A model generated the notes under the pieces. That model had not been told where the DNA came from, searched no databases, and saw nothing but the letters and a program-made list of their open reading frames with translations. Below are positions 8,380-15,933 of a stretch of 31,124 bases of DNA, piece by piece. Source of the stretch: Bacillota bacterium. Its GTDB lineage: Bacteria; Bacillota; Clostridia; Lachnospirales; Lachnospiraceae. The position numbers were made by a program, and so were the translations under genes. The stretch spans positions 1-31,124 of the forward strand of contig JAEZXP010000243.1 in assembly GCA_023419655.1 (NCBI GenBank), given 5' to 3'. Each line of letters begins with the position of its first letter. The first letter of the stretch is position 1.

Positions 8380-9429
8380 ATGGCAGAACAAAATTATCAC
8401 GATCAGGTAAATATAGACAATGCAGTAAAGCTGCGTGCTCTTTTAGAGAAGCTTCCCCGCTTTTGCAGAGACTTTTTCAGAGGAATTGAGCCTACCACCT
8501 CCTCTCGAACCAGAATTGCCTATGCTTATGATTTGGGAGTGTTTTTTGAGTTTCTGTCCAATAATAATCCTTCCTTTAAGAACAATCCCATGACAAAGCT
8601 TGACGTAAAGGTTCTTGATGAGCTGACACCCCTTGACATTGAGGAATATTTGGAATACCTAAACTATTATAACTCAGACGGTAAAGAATATATCAACCGT
8701 GAGAACGGCAAAAAAAGAAAGCTGGTCTCCTTACGAAGCTTTTATAATTATTTTTATCAAAAACAGATTATAAAGACAAATCCCGCATCCCTTGTAAGCA
8801 TTCCCAAGCTTCATGAGAAGGAAATTATCCGGCTGGAACCGGATGAAGTGGCTCTGCTTCTTGATGAAGTTGAAAACCCTGAGAATTTAACAAAGACACA
8901 GCAAAAGTTCCACGCTAAAACCAAAACCCGGGACCTGGCCCTGATGACACTTCTTCTCGGGACCGGTATCCGTGTATCGGAATGTGTGGGCCTTGATATT
9001 AATGATGTGGACTTTAACAACAATGGAATTAAAATCCGGCGCAAGGGCGGTTCTGAGGTAATTGTGTACTTTGGTGATGAGGTAAGAGAAACCCTGCTTG
9101 ATTATCTCGAGGAAAGAAAGCGTTTAATTCCGGAAGAAGGCCATGGCAATGCCCTCTTCTTATCCATGCAGATGAAACGGCTGGGAGTACGGGCTGTCGA
9201 AAATCAGGTAAAGAAGTATGCGTCAGGGGTAACAAAGCTTAAGAAAATCACCCCCCATAAGCTAAGAAGTACATATGGCACCAGCCTTTACCGGGAAACC
9301 GGCGATATATATCTTGTCGCTGATGTGCTGGGCCACAAGGATGTTAATACAACAAAGAAGCACTACGCCGCCATCGAAGACAGCCGCCGCCGCAGTGCAG
9401 CCAATGTCGTGAAGCTTCGGAAGGAATAA
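8380..9429 (+). CDS. Xer-type tyrosine recombinase (XerS-like)
   Basis: 349 residues. Tyrosine recombinases of this type resolve chromosome dimers at dif. The N-terminal half is a SAM-like core-binding domain that starts with LRALLEKLPRF, reminiscent of XerS from streptococci, which also acts alone and is of similar length. The catalytic domain shows R198 (GTGIRVSE), K222, H293 and R296 (HKLR), H319 (LGHK) and the nucleophile Y329 (HYA). AGGAG lies just upstream of the ATG. The neighbour is a tRNA modification gene, with no phage genes or att-like flanking repeats, so a housekeeping Xer role is favoured over a mobile-element integrase. XerD/XerC-like annotation is the alternative. Confidence 0.85.
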   Translation: MAEQNYHDQVNIDNAVKLRALLEKLPRFCRDFFRGIEPTTSSRTRIAYAYDLGVFFEFLSNNNPSFKNNPMTKLDVKVLDELTPLDIEEYLEYLNYYNSDGKEYINRENGKKRKLVSLRSFYNYFYQKQIIKTNPASLVSIPKLHEKEIIRLEPDEVALLLDEVENPENLTKTQQKFHAKTKTRDLALMTLLLGTGIRVSECVGLDINDVDFNNNGIKIRRKGGSEVIVYFGDEVRETLLDYLEERKRLIPEEGHGNALFLSMQMKRLGVRAVENQVKKYASGVTKLKKITPHKLRSTYGTSLYRETGDIYLVADVLGHKDVNTTKKHYAAIEDSRRRSAANVVKLRKE

Positions 9430-9450
9430 TAAACTGAAAAAAACAAAAAA

Positions 9451-9951
9451 TTATTCTCCATCAAGATAGTTTACTTCCGACTCAATTTTAAATGATTTTT
9501 GCATGTCTCCAGCGATAATACGCACTTTGCCTGAATCGGGATAGATAACTACTTCCGGTGAATCTACTGTATGAACATCAAGGTAAAAAAGCGGTTCATT
9601 AGAATTATTGGTCAACATGTGCGTGCCGTTTTCATTTGGCGGCATTACAATTGCATCGCCTTCAGAGACTTCAAAATCACCTTTTGGTGTTTTTAACGTA
9701 GCAGTCCCTGAGATAATATAAAAAACTTCTTCATTCCTTGTATGCTGATGATATGGATAATTACTTTTTCCAGGTTGTAATGTATAGAAGTTAACATTGA
9801 GTTTTCCCTCTCCACTTCTGTATGGTGAAATACTTTCACTTCTTTGAAATTCGAACGATTGTTCGCTCGTGCCCATGTAGTCATAAATCTGATTCAAATT
9901 GAAGTCACGGTACTGTGCCGTCTTTACATTTTTTATTTCCAGGTCTCGCAT
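9451..9951 (-). CDS. Cupin-domain protein
   Basis: 166 residues. One cupin barrel spans about residues 50-140: the first metal motif HQHTRNEEVFYIISG (HxHx4E type), then KGDFEVSEGDAIVMPPNENGTHML with the second-motif His. Cupins bind a metal and act as sugar isomerases, dioxygenases or sensors; nothing here fixes the reaction. The longer frame reaches 10005, but AGAGGAA at 9966-9959 lies 9 nt before the ATG at 9951, so that start is chosen. It lies downstream of the Nudix gene (57-nt gap) on the same strand. It converges on the recombinase gene, and no terminator is visible in the 21 nt between them. Confidence 0.75.
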   Translation of the reverse strand: MRDLEIKNVKTAQYRDFNLNQIYDYMGTSEQSFEFQRSESISPYRSGEGKLNVNFYTLQPGKSNYPYHQHTRNEEVFYIISGTATLKTPKGDFEVSEGDAIVMPPNENGTHMLTNNSNEPLFYLDVHTVDSPEVVIYPDSGKVRIIAGDMQKSFKIESEVNYLDGE

Positions 9952-10008
9952 GATAACATTCCTCTCAAAATAATGTCCAGTGCCGCCGATTACGGCAACT
10001 ACCATCGA

Positions 10009-10452
10009 TTATATTTTAACTCGTTTACTCGGATAATTAATGTCATCATCCCAGCTATCCAACTCCTTTGCAAAGAAGTCTACGTAAAACAACCCAGCTG
10101 CCCATAAATATGCTCTGTCTCGCTCACATAAACTATCTAAAGTTCGCCATTCTACACTGATAAGAATGGGAACCTCTGGGTCTATTCCGAGATTAGGTTC
10201 TTGATTACCAATCTCAGCATAAAAGGTATAATTATAATGATTATCATGGATAACAGTGCTAATCAACTGCAAGTTTTCACCTATTACAAGGCATTCCTCT
10301 TTTAACTCTCTTACTGCAGCATTTTCAGGTGTTTCCCCATCTTCAATACCACCATCAGGTAAACAGAAATATTCTATTCCACATTGATTATGCTTTACCA
10401 AAAGAATTTTATTTCCTCTTGTTACAAGACACTGTGCCCTACCTTTATTCAT
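10009..10452 (-). CDS. Nudix hydrolase
   Basis: 147 residues. Nudix enzymes hydrolyse nucleoside diphosphates linked to another group. The box is GGIEDGETPENAAVRELKEE followed by CLV: it keeps G-x5-E-x7-RE-x2-EE, so the Mg-binding glutamates are present, but the usual Gly after the EE pair is Leu. Small beta strands before (CLVTRGNKILLVKH) and after the box complete the fold. GAGGGAGA (10464-10457) sets the start at the second of two adjacent ATGs (10452). The frame extended to 10527 would begin upstream of the likely transcript start. The substrate is unknown. It may share a transcript with the cupin gene. Confidence 0.82.
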   Translation of the reverse strand: MNKGRAQCLVTRGNKILLVKHNQCGIEYFCLPDGGIEDGETPENAAVRELKEECLVIGENLQLISTVIHDNHYNYTFYAEIGNQEPNLGIDPEVPILISVEWRTLDSLCERDRAYLWAAGLFYVDFFAKELDSWDDDINYPSKRVKI

Positions 10453-10537
10453 CATATCTCCCTCTCGCAAATAAGTAATACAAACTTTATTCCTATCTGT
10501 TTTTTTCAAAACGTTTATATATCCCATACATGGTAAT

Positions 10538-10584
10538 ATTATACATTATTAATATATTCAAAATAATATTTATTCTATAGAATA
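10538..10584 (-). promoter_or_regulatory. Candidate Nudix promoter with upstream palindrome
   Basis: A perfect minus-strand -10 TATAAT (10543-10538) lies about 85 nt before the Nudix start. No good -35 is present (TTATTT at 17 nt). A perfect 14-nt palindrome TATTCTATAGAATA (10571-10584) lies about where an activator would bind. It also overlaps the region of the preceding GH27 stop codon. Confidence 0.35.
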
Positions 10585-11874
10585 CTAATTTGCCAAGCGG
10601 TATAATTTTGCTCCGTGTGCCGATACCTTTGTTTCAAAAATTCGGCCAGAACCTTCCAGCTTTTCTTGTCTCCATAACTCTTCAAAAACGTATCCTTCAA
10701 AGCTTTCCAGTTCAACCTCTTCTGATATCATACCAATCCTTCGCTCTGCATCACTAAGATTGAATATTGCCAGATAGTAAGCAGCCTCCCCGGTATCCTT
10801 AGAAAACCATACCGCTTGCTGACTGTCCCTCATAATCTGCTTTGCACCGGATGAATGCGTCAGAAGCCGCAGCACCCTTTCATTCGTCAGCAGCTCCAGG
10901 GTCCATTGATCCAACTTAGAAAGTTCTGCCCCTATCATAAGCGGAGAGCGGAAGATACACCACAGGGTCATCATTGTAATCTGCTCTTCCCTGGTGAATC
11001 TCGTATATCGCTCTTCTCCAAAGCCCTTGCCGATATAACCCAAGGGAAGCATGTCGCAATCCGGGTAACAGCCCTCTGAAACATGATTTTGCCAAATTTC
11101 ACATCGTTCAAACATATTAACCAATAAGGGCCAGCTATCCCAAAAATCATCTGTAATTCTCCACATATTGGCGTACTTTTCATAATGCCATGCCTTATTA
11201 ATCAGAGCGGGCCCGGGTGACAGACTCAGCACAATAGCACGTCCGGAATTCAGGATTGCTTTATGAAGCATTCCGATTTCCCTCTCAGAAGATTTCATGT
11301 CATGTCTGCATATATCATCACATTTTACAAAATCCACGCCCCACTCGGCATAAAGCTCAAAAATGGAATTATAGTACTCCTGGGCTCCTTCCCTATCCAC
11401 CTCTAATCCGTACATATCCGGATTCCACCAACAGATGGAGGAAGGATTCGCAATCTCATTGGCTGTCCGATTCGTTCCATAAACCTTTGTATGATTATGA
11501 GCTGCAATTCTTGGAATCCCCCGCATAATGTGGATACCGAATTTCAGCCCCAAGCTGTGAATATAATCCGCCAGAGGTTTAAAACCCTGTCCTTTTACCG
11601 AGGAAGGGAAACGTTCCGGACAGGGAAGCAGTCTGGAGTACTCATCCATTTCTACCTTCCAGAAGGGAATATACTGATAGTTATTTCTTTGTGTTCCTGT
11701 ATCGTAAGCATACCATTCAATATCAACTACGATATACTCCCATCCGTACTCTTTCAGATGCGCAGCCATATAATCCGCATTGGCCTTAACCTGCTCCTCA
11801 TTCACTGCAGTGTCATAATAATCATAGCTGTTCCAGCCCATGGGCGGTGTAAGGGCAAACTTATTCTTATTCAA
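10585..11874 (-). CDS. GH27-family alpha-galactosidase-like glycoside hydrolase
   Basis: 429 residues, no signal peptide, so cytoplasmic. GH27 enzymes remove terminal alpha-galactose or alpha-GalNAc with retention. Seen: N-terminal PPMGWNSYDYY; VVDIEWY; KFGIHIMRGIPR; the nucleophile region DFVKCDDICR with D186; and the acid/base region RITDDFWDSW with R239 and D243, matching the R-x3-D spacing of characterised GH27 enzymes. A small beta-sandwich fills the C-terminus. The start codon is TTG, with AGGAGG (11887-11882) 7 nt upstream. The exact sugar is not fixed, because several clostridial GH27 subgroups act on alpha-galactosides, alpha-GalNAc or beta-L-arabinopyranosides. No transporter gene is adjacent. 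Confidence 0.88.
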   Translation of the reverse strand: MNKNKFALTPPMGWNSYDYYDTAVNEEQVKANADYMAAHLKEYGWEYIVVDIEWYAYDTGTQRNNYQYIPFWKVEMDEYSRLLPCPERFPSSVKGQGFKPLADYIHSLGLKFGIHIMRGIPRIAAHNHTKVYGTNRTANEIANPSSICWWNPDMYGLEVDREGAQEYYNSIFELYAEWGVDFVKCDDICRHDMKSSEREIGMLHKAILNSGRAIVLSLSPGPALINKAWHYEKYANMWRITDDFWDSWPLLVNMFERCEIWQNHVSEGCYPDCDMLPLGYIGKGFGEERYTRFTREEQITMMTLWCIFRSPLMIGAELSKLDQWTLELLTNERVLRLLTHSSGAKQIMRDSQQAVWFSKDTGEAAYYLAIFNLSDAERRIGMISEEVELESFEGYVFEELWRQEKLEGSGRIFETKVSAHGAKLYRLAN

Positions 11875-11989
11875 GGTTTATCCTCCTATTATTCAATCCT
11901 TATCCTCAACTAGTAATAATTTGATTTATAGCCTCTGAAATATAATTCATTCCTCTTTATTTTTATCTTCCACGCTTGATTTTCACATC

Positions 11990-12137
11990 TCATTTTTCCT
12001 TCAACCAAATCTCCATGTAGGTGGATTCTGGCGAGGTATCATAGTACAATTCTGCCATAAAAGGCTCCATAACCAACTCGTTATCCAAACCACCCTGTTA
12101 AATTATAGACCAACGGGAAGCGGTAAACGTTCTCCAT
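11990..12137 (-). pseudogene. Frameshifted C-terminal remnant of an effector-binding regulator
   Basis: Two adjacent minus-strand frames join into one plausible protein tail. Frame one reads MENVYRFPLVYNLTGWFG and stops; the next frame continues LDNELVMEPFMAELYYDTSP then ESTYMEIWLKEK and stops at 11990. A single extra base near 12085-12090 explains the break. The ending (E-x-Y-Y ... MEIWL-x-K) resembles the end of GyrI-like effector-binding domains, such as the neighbouring regulator that ends in FGEIWIPVKKK. No start site, ribosome site or DNA-binding part is seen, so this is read as a decayed fragment. The short length leaves real doubt. Confidence 0.4.
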
Positions 12138-12173
12138 TGGTCTTGTATATACTAATTATTAATTTTGTATAAC

Positions 12174-13301
12174 TCACACTTTTTTCAAACCATATTCCAA
12201 TTCAAGCAATTTCCAATAGTACGGAATAAGTGCCACGTCAAAACAATCGAAATAAAAACACTCATGAGCGCATCCGATATGTGGCTGTTCGTTCCATGTC
12301 CAGTGAACCCTGAATTTGCAGTATTCATCGGTCGCTCCCTGAAAGCCACAATGCCGGCAGCTATCCTTTTTCATCAGGTTTTTTATACTTTCAGGTATTC
12401 CATCAATTTCAGTCATATATCTGTTCATATCTTTTAATCTGATGTGTAAAAGAAATTTCAATTCTCCCATGGCTGTATAACCAGATTGACATATCCTTGC
12501 TATTCGCTTGGATTTATAGTTATAATCACCATCGAATTTCACATCCTTATATTGCAATGAATGTTTATAAAATTGAAGTGAGAAATTTTTTTGTTCCGGT
12601 GAGTACCTCAAAAAATCCGCCTCATCGCTGAGCCACTGCAGCATGGGTATATTATCACGGTCTGCAGTTATTTTGTAATCAAACCGGTAATAATGATGAT
12701 GGTATTCCTTCGGCCATATCCTGACTTCGCCTTCCCGTTTGTTCTCCAACTCATTCCAGCATTCGCAATATCTTTTAATAGCATCCATTATTTCAGGAGA
12801 ATCAGGATATTCAACAGTGAAGCTTTTCATTTTCTTACCAAATGGTTTTCCCTCAAAATCAGAGATAGAAAATCCAAAGTCAACCAAGCGTGTGAAAATC
12901 AACTCATATTTCGGAACGGGACCGGATAGATGACCTGTTCCTTTTTTTATGGCTTTTTTGAACTCCTCCGCATCAACAATCAGTTGATGCTCCCTCAATT
13001 CACCGCAGAATGAAAGATTAGATAAAGTATCAACAAACCTATGAAGCGTGCGATATCCATTCCGGACAAGATTGTGGTCCTTCGATTCTATATCAATAAG
13101 CATTAATCCGTAGTTTTCCGGTTGTTTAGCCATATCCATATAGATTTCTTTCACAAGCTCACATAGTTTGGAAAAGTGTAATTGAAAATCTTTCGGTAGA
13201 CCGGTATGCAACGGGTAATCCTCCGGCACAGCCAGGATAGAGCGGGCAAACGCCTCCGCCTGATGTTGACAGTGATATTTATAATCTATATTTTCATTCA
13301 T
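12174..13301 (-). CDS. Hypothetical protein with C-terminal Cys/His cluster
   Basis: 375 residues, soluble, not recognised. The N-terminal part is helical. The middle holds charged beta/alpha segments (KEYHHHYYRFDYKITADRDN). The C-terminus has a probable metal site: C315-x2-C318, C328, then C344-x-H346-x-C348 and C353, in a stretch rich in aromatic residues. GGAGG lies 8 nt before ATG 13301, so that start is chosen; the open frame continues upstream to a TTG at 13412 without a ribosome site. It lies downstream of an AraC/effector-binding regulator gene on the same strand (260-nt gap), but a shared role is not established. A zinc-binding or redox role is only a guess from the cysteines. Confidence 0.7.
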   Translation of the reverse strand: MNENIDYKYHCQHQAEAFARSILAVPEDYPLHTGLPKDFQLHFSKLCELVKEIYMDMAKQPENYGLMLIDIESKDHNLVRNGYRTLHRFVDTLSNLSFCGELREHQLIVDAEEFKKAIKKGTGHLSGPVPKYELIFTRLVDFGFSISDFEGKPFGKKMKSFTVEYPDSPEIMDAIKRYCECWNELENKREGEVRIWPKEYHHHYYRFDYKITADRDNIPMLQWLSDEADFLRYSPEQKNFSLQFYKHSLQYKDVKFDGDYNYKSKRIARICQSGYTAMGELKFLLHIRLKDMNRYMTEIDGIPESIKNLMKKDSCRHCGFQGATDEYCKFRVHWTWNEQPHIGCAHECFYFDCFDVALIPYYWKLLELEYGLKKV

Positions 13302-13561
13302 CAATAAATCCTCCGTTTCATTTAACAACGGACATAAAAGGCAAATCGTATTATCATCAACCCAATGTGCCCTGCCGTTTTTGACAAGACCTTTTGCGGG
13401 TGTCCTCCCCAAAGCTTAACTTTATTGTATTATATATTCCCAAAATTCACAATACAAAGTAACGCAAATCTGAATTTAATATCTGTGTCACCTATACCCC
13501 CTTTATCCCCTGAGCAAGTTGCGTCTGTTTTACATCCTGCTTATTTTGAATACATATCCGA

Positions 13562-14416
13562 TTATTTTTTCTTCACAGGAATCCATATTTCACCGAAACC
13601 ATTCTTATGCTGCGCCAATCCATAGTACATTTCAAATTGAATACCTTCAATTGCTTCAAACTCAGATGTAGGAAACCATTCCGACCAAATACGTTTCCAC
13701 ATGCTCTGCATTTCACACTTTGGCACATCAAATATCGCCCAAGTTGATGAGGGGACAGAGAGTACTGTGAACCTTGATGGAATTGATAAGTCCTTGGGTA
13801 AATAATTACATAACATATACTTAAAGGTTGTTTCTGTAAAATCATACAATGCAGAGACCGTATAATTGTCATGGAAGCGGCCTAAAAGCTCATTAATAGT
13901 ATCGGTTGTACCATCTTCATCACATCTTTTGCAAAATAATGGAACCTGTTCAAATGCTTTCTCTCTCTCTGCGCTGATTTCGGTGTATACACCAAATAAT
14001 TCAAAAGACTCTCTTTGTTCAATACGATAATTCATCTCGGTATCTCCTTTAATTGATATAGAGAAGGTCATTCTGGGAAAGGCTTTGAGCGCAACACCAA
14101 TATCGCGCGCTGATACCGGCATTATTCCATGCAGATTTTTAAATGCTCTGCTAAATGCTTCTGGTGATTCATATCCATATTTAAGCGCTACATCAACAAC
14201 TTTAATGTCACTTGTCTGCAATTCAAAGGCAGCTAATGTCAAGCGTCTTCGCCTTATATACTCAGACAGCGGCACATCTGTGATAAATGAGAACATCCTT
14301 TGAAAATGATACGTTGAACAGCAAGCAGCTTGCGCTGCTTTATCATACGATACTTCATCTGCCAGATTTGATTCAATATAATCCATCGCATTATTCATCC
14401 TGCTTAGCCAATCCAT
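13562..14416 (-). CDS. AraC-family regulator with GyrI-like effector-binding domain
   Basis: 284 residues. The N-terminal 105 residues are the DNA-binding part with two helix-turn-helix motifs (VSYDKAAQAACCSTYHFQRMF and VVDVALKYGYESPEAFSRAFK, the latter with the AraC signature). Residues about 125-284 form a GyrI-like/AraC_E_bind domain ending in EMYYGLAQHKNGFGEIWIPV, which in this family binds small amphipathic or cationic compounds. GGGAG lies about 8 nt before ATG 14416; the frame extended to 14497 has no ribosome site. It diverges from the PTS-IIC-like gene with 316 nt between starts, so control of that gene is plausible but unproven. Its domain plan matches the longer regulator at 15934-17418. 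Confidence 0.87.
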   Translation of the reverse strand: MDWLSRMNNAMDYIESNLADEVSYDKAAQAACCSTYHFQRMFSFITDVPLSEYIRRRRLTLAAFELQTSDIKVVDVALKYGYESPEAFSRAFKNLHGIMPVSARDIGVALKAFPRMTFSISIKGDTEMNYRIEQRESFELFGVYTEISAEREKAFEQVPLFCKRCDEDGTTDTINELLGRFHDNYTVSALYDFTETTFKYMLCNYLPKDLSIPSRFTVLSVPSSTWAIFDVPKCEMQSMWKRIWSEWFPTSEFEAIEGIQFEMYYGLAQHKNGFGEIWIPVKKK

Positions 14417-14612
14417 TAATTTCTCTCCCTTCAAGACCAATATTATCATACAGCCGTACTTAATGCCTTGCATTTGATGCACCAAAAAATCATACATTCT
14501 ACAGTATCCCTTCCTTAACTACTAAATTATATTCCTTTGGCGTAACAAAATCAATTGCCTTCCTGGTGGTTCTCTATTCCACGGTTTGTCCAAGCTCCAT
14601 ATCCGTTAATGT

Positions 14613-14641
14613 TTGACTTTCCTATTCAAACATATTATATT
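14613..14641 (+). promoter_or_regulatory. Sigma-A promoter of the PTS-IIC-like gene
   Basis: TTGACT (14613-14618), a 17-nt spacer and TATATT (14636-14641) match the vegetative consensus at five of six positions in each box. Transcription should start near 14648, leaving an untranslated leader of about 85 nt before the gene. Confidence 0.7.
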
Positions 14642-14732
14642 TATTTCATAATACCTTTTTGCTTTGATGGAATAATTTTCATACATTGCAGGAATGGATT
14701 TTTATATTTTGAGGTATCAATGAGGAGATTAT

Positions 14733-15824
14733 ATGAATAAATTTAAAGCGTTTTTGAAAAGAAAAGACATCGTTATTTCTGTCAGGAGATATGGAATCGA
14801 CGCACTTGGTGCAATGGCACAAGGCTTATTCTGTTCACTCTTGATTGGTACAATTATCAATACATTGGGGACGCAGTTTCATATTTCGTTTTTGACTGTG
14901 CCCGTGGTGGTTATAAATGATGTTTCCTATACCATCGGCTCACTGGCTTCTTTGATGAGCGGCCCTGCCATGGCTGTTGCAATCGGGTATGCACTGCATT
15001 GTCCCCCGCTTGTTCTATTCTCATTGATTACCGTCGGATTCGCTTCCAATGCACTGGGCGGAGCAGGCGGTCCGCTGGCCGTGCTGTTCATTGCAATTAT
15101 CGCCGCTGAGGCCGGAAAGGCCATATCAAAGGAAACAAAAGTCGATATTCTTATAACACCGCTTGTTACAATTGGAATCGGTGTTGCGCTATCCGCATGG
15201 TGGGCACCCGCACTGGGCATTGCAGCGATGAAGATGGGCAGTCTTATTATGTGGGCAACAAACCTGCAGCCATTCTTAATGGGTATTCTGGTGTCTGTCT
15301 TAGTTGGTGTTGCTCTGACGCTTCCCATTTCCTCTGCGGCAATCTGTGCCGCATTTGGTCTAACGGGTATTGCCGGCGGAGCTGCCGTCGCAGGATGTTG
15401 TGCACAGATGGTAGGCTTTGCTGTTATGTCATTTCCGGAAAATCGTTGGAGCGGACTGGTATCTCAGGGAATCGGAACCTCCATGCTGCAGATGGGCAAC
15501 ATTGTGAAGAATCCGAAGATATGGATTGCCCCGATTCTTACATCCGCTATCACCGGTCCGATTGCAACCTGTATTTTCCGATTGGAAATGAACGGTGCAC
15601 CGGTATCATCCGGAATGGGAACCTCCGGCCTTGTCGGACAATTCGGAGTATACACCGGCTGGATGAATGATATCGCGCAGGGTACTAAAGCTGCTATAAC
15701 AGCAACGGATTGGGCAGGATTGTTTTTAATATCCTTTATTCTTCCGGCTATCATCTGTCCCCTGATTAATCTTATCTTAAAAAGGATTGGTTGGGTAAAA
15801 GTCGGTGATATGACGTTATCATAG
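14733..15824 (+). CDS. PTS-IIC-like integral membrane protein (PtsIIC_2 family), orphan
   Basis: 363 residues, with hydrophobic segments over nearly the whole length and many Gly-rich turns (ASNALGGAGGPLAVLFIAI, ISSAAICAAFGLTGIAGGAA). These features and the ending fit the PtsIIC_2 family of putative membrane-translocating EIIC proteins. No EIIA or EIIB domain is fused, and no PTS phosphoryl-transfer gene lies nearby, so sugar phosphorylation by this protein alone is unlikely. It may be a transporter, a sensor or an efflux protein. GAGGAG lies 5 nt before the ATG. It is flanked by two AraC/effector-binding regulator genes, one divergent and one convergent, which suggests induction by a small molecule. 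A good sigma-A promoter and a terminator bracket it as a single-gene transcript. Confidence 0.8.
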   Translation: MNKFKAFLKRKDIVISVRRYGIDALGAMAQGLFCSLLIGTIINTLGTQFHISFLTVPVVVINDVSYTIGSLASLMSGPAMAVAIGYALHCPPLVLFSLITVGFASNALGGAGGPLAVLFIAIIAAEAGKAISKETKVDILITPLVTIGIGVALSAWWAPALGIAAMKMGSLIMWATNLQPFLMGILVSVLVGVALTLPISSAAICAAFGLTGIAGGAAVAGCCAQMVGFAVMSFPENRWSGLVSQGIGTSMLQMGNIVKNPKIWIAPILTSAITGPIATCIFRLEMNGAPVSSGMGTSGLVGQFGVYTGWMNDIAQGTKAAITATDWAGLFLISFILPAIICPLINLILKRIGWVKVGDMTLS

Positions 15825-15871
15825 GAACCAGCCTCTATTACTTTTTAAAGGATTCAAAATACAACTAAAGC

Positions 15872-15912
15872 AAAACCGCCCGACACGGAATCAATCCATG
15901 CCGGACGGTTTT
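15872..15912. terminator. Bidirectional terminator between IIC-like and AraC genes
   Basis: AAAACCGCCCG (15872-15882) pairs with CGGACGGTTTT (15902-15912), with one wobble pair and a 19-nt loop. The outer A/T pairs supply short U-runs in both directions. It lies between two convergent genes. Confidence 0.7.
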
Positions 15913-15933
15913 CATCTGGTTTATATCTTTTTC

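Noticed and set aside
8380..9429. Prophage or integrative-element integrase
   Set aside because: No phage, excisionase or conjugation genes and no tRNA target or flanking repeats; the sequence fits a housekeeping Xer protein.
9430..9450. Terminator between the recombinase and cupin genes
   Set aside because: The 21-nt gap is A-rich but has no stem.
13302..13412. N-terminal extension of the unknown Cys/His protein to TTG 13412
   Set aside because: A strong GGAGG with an 8-nt spacer precedes ATG 13301, and nothing similar precedes the TTG.
14927..15328. 133-codon minus-strand frame opposite the IIC-like gene
   Set aside because: Antisense shadow of a hydrophobic gene; no ribosome site and low-complexity Ala/Pro/Ser composition.
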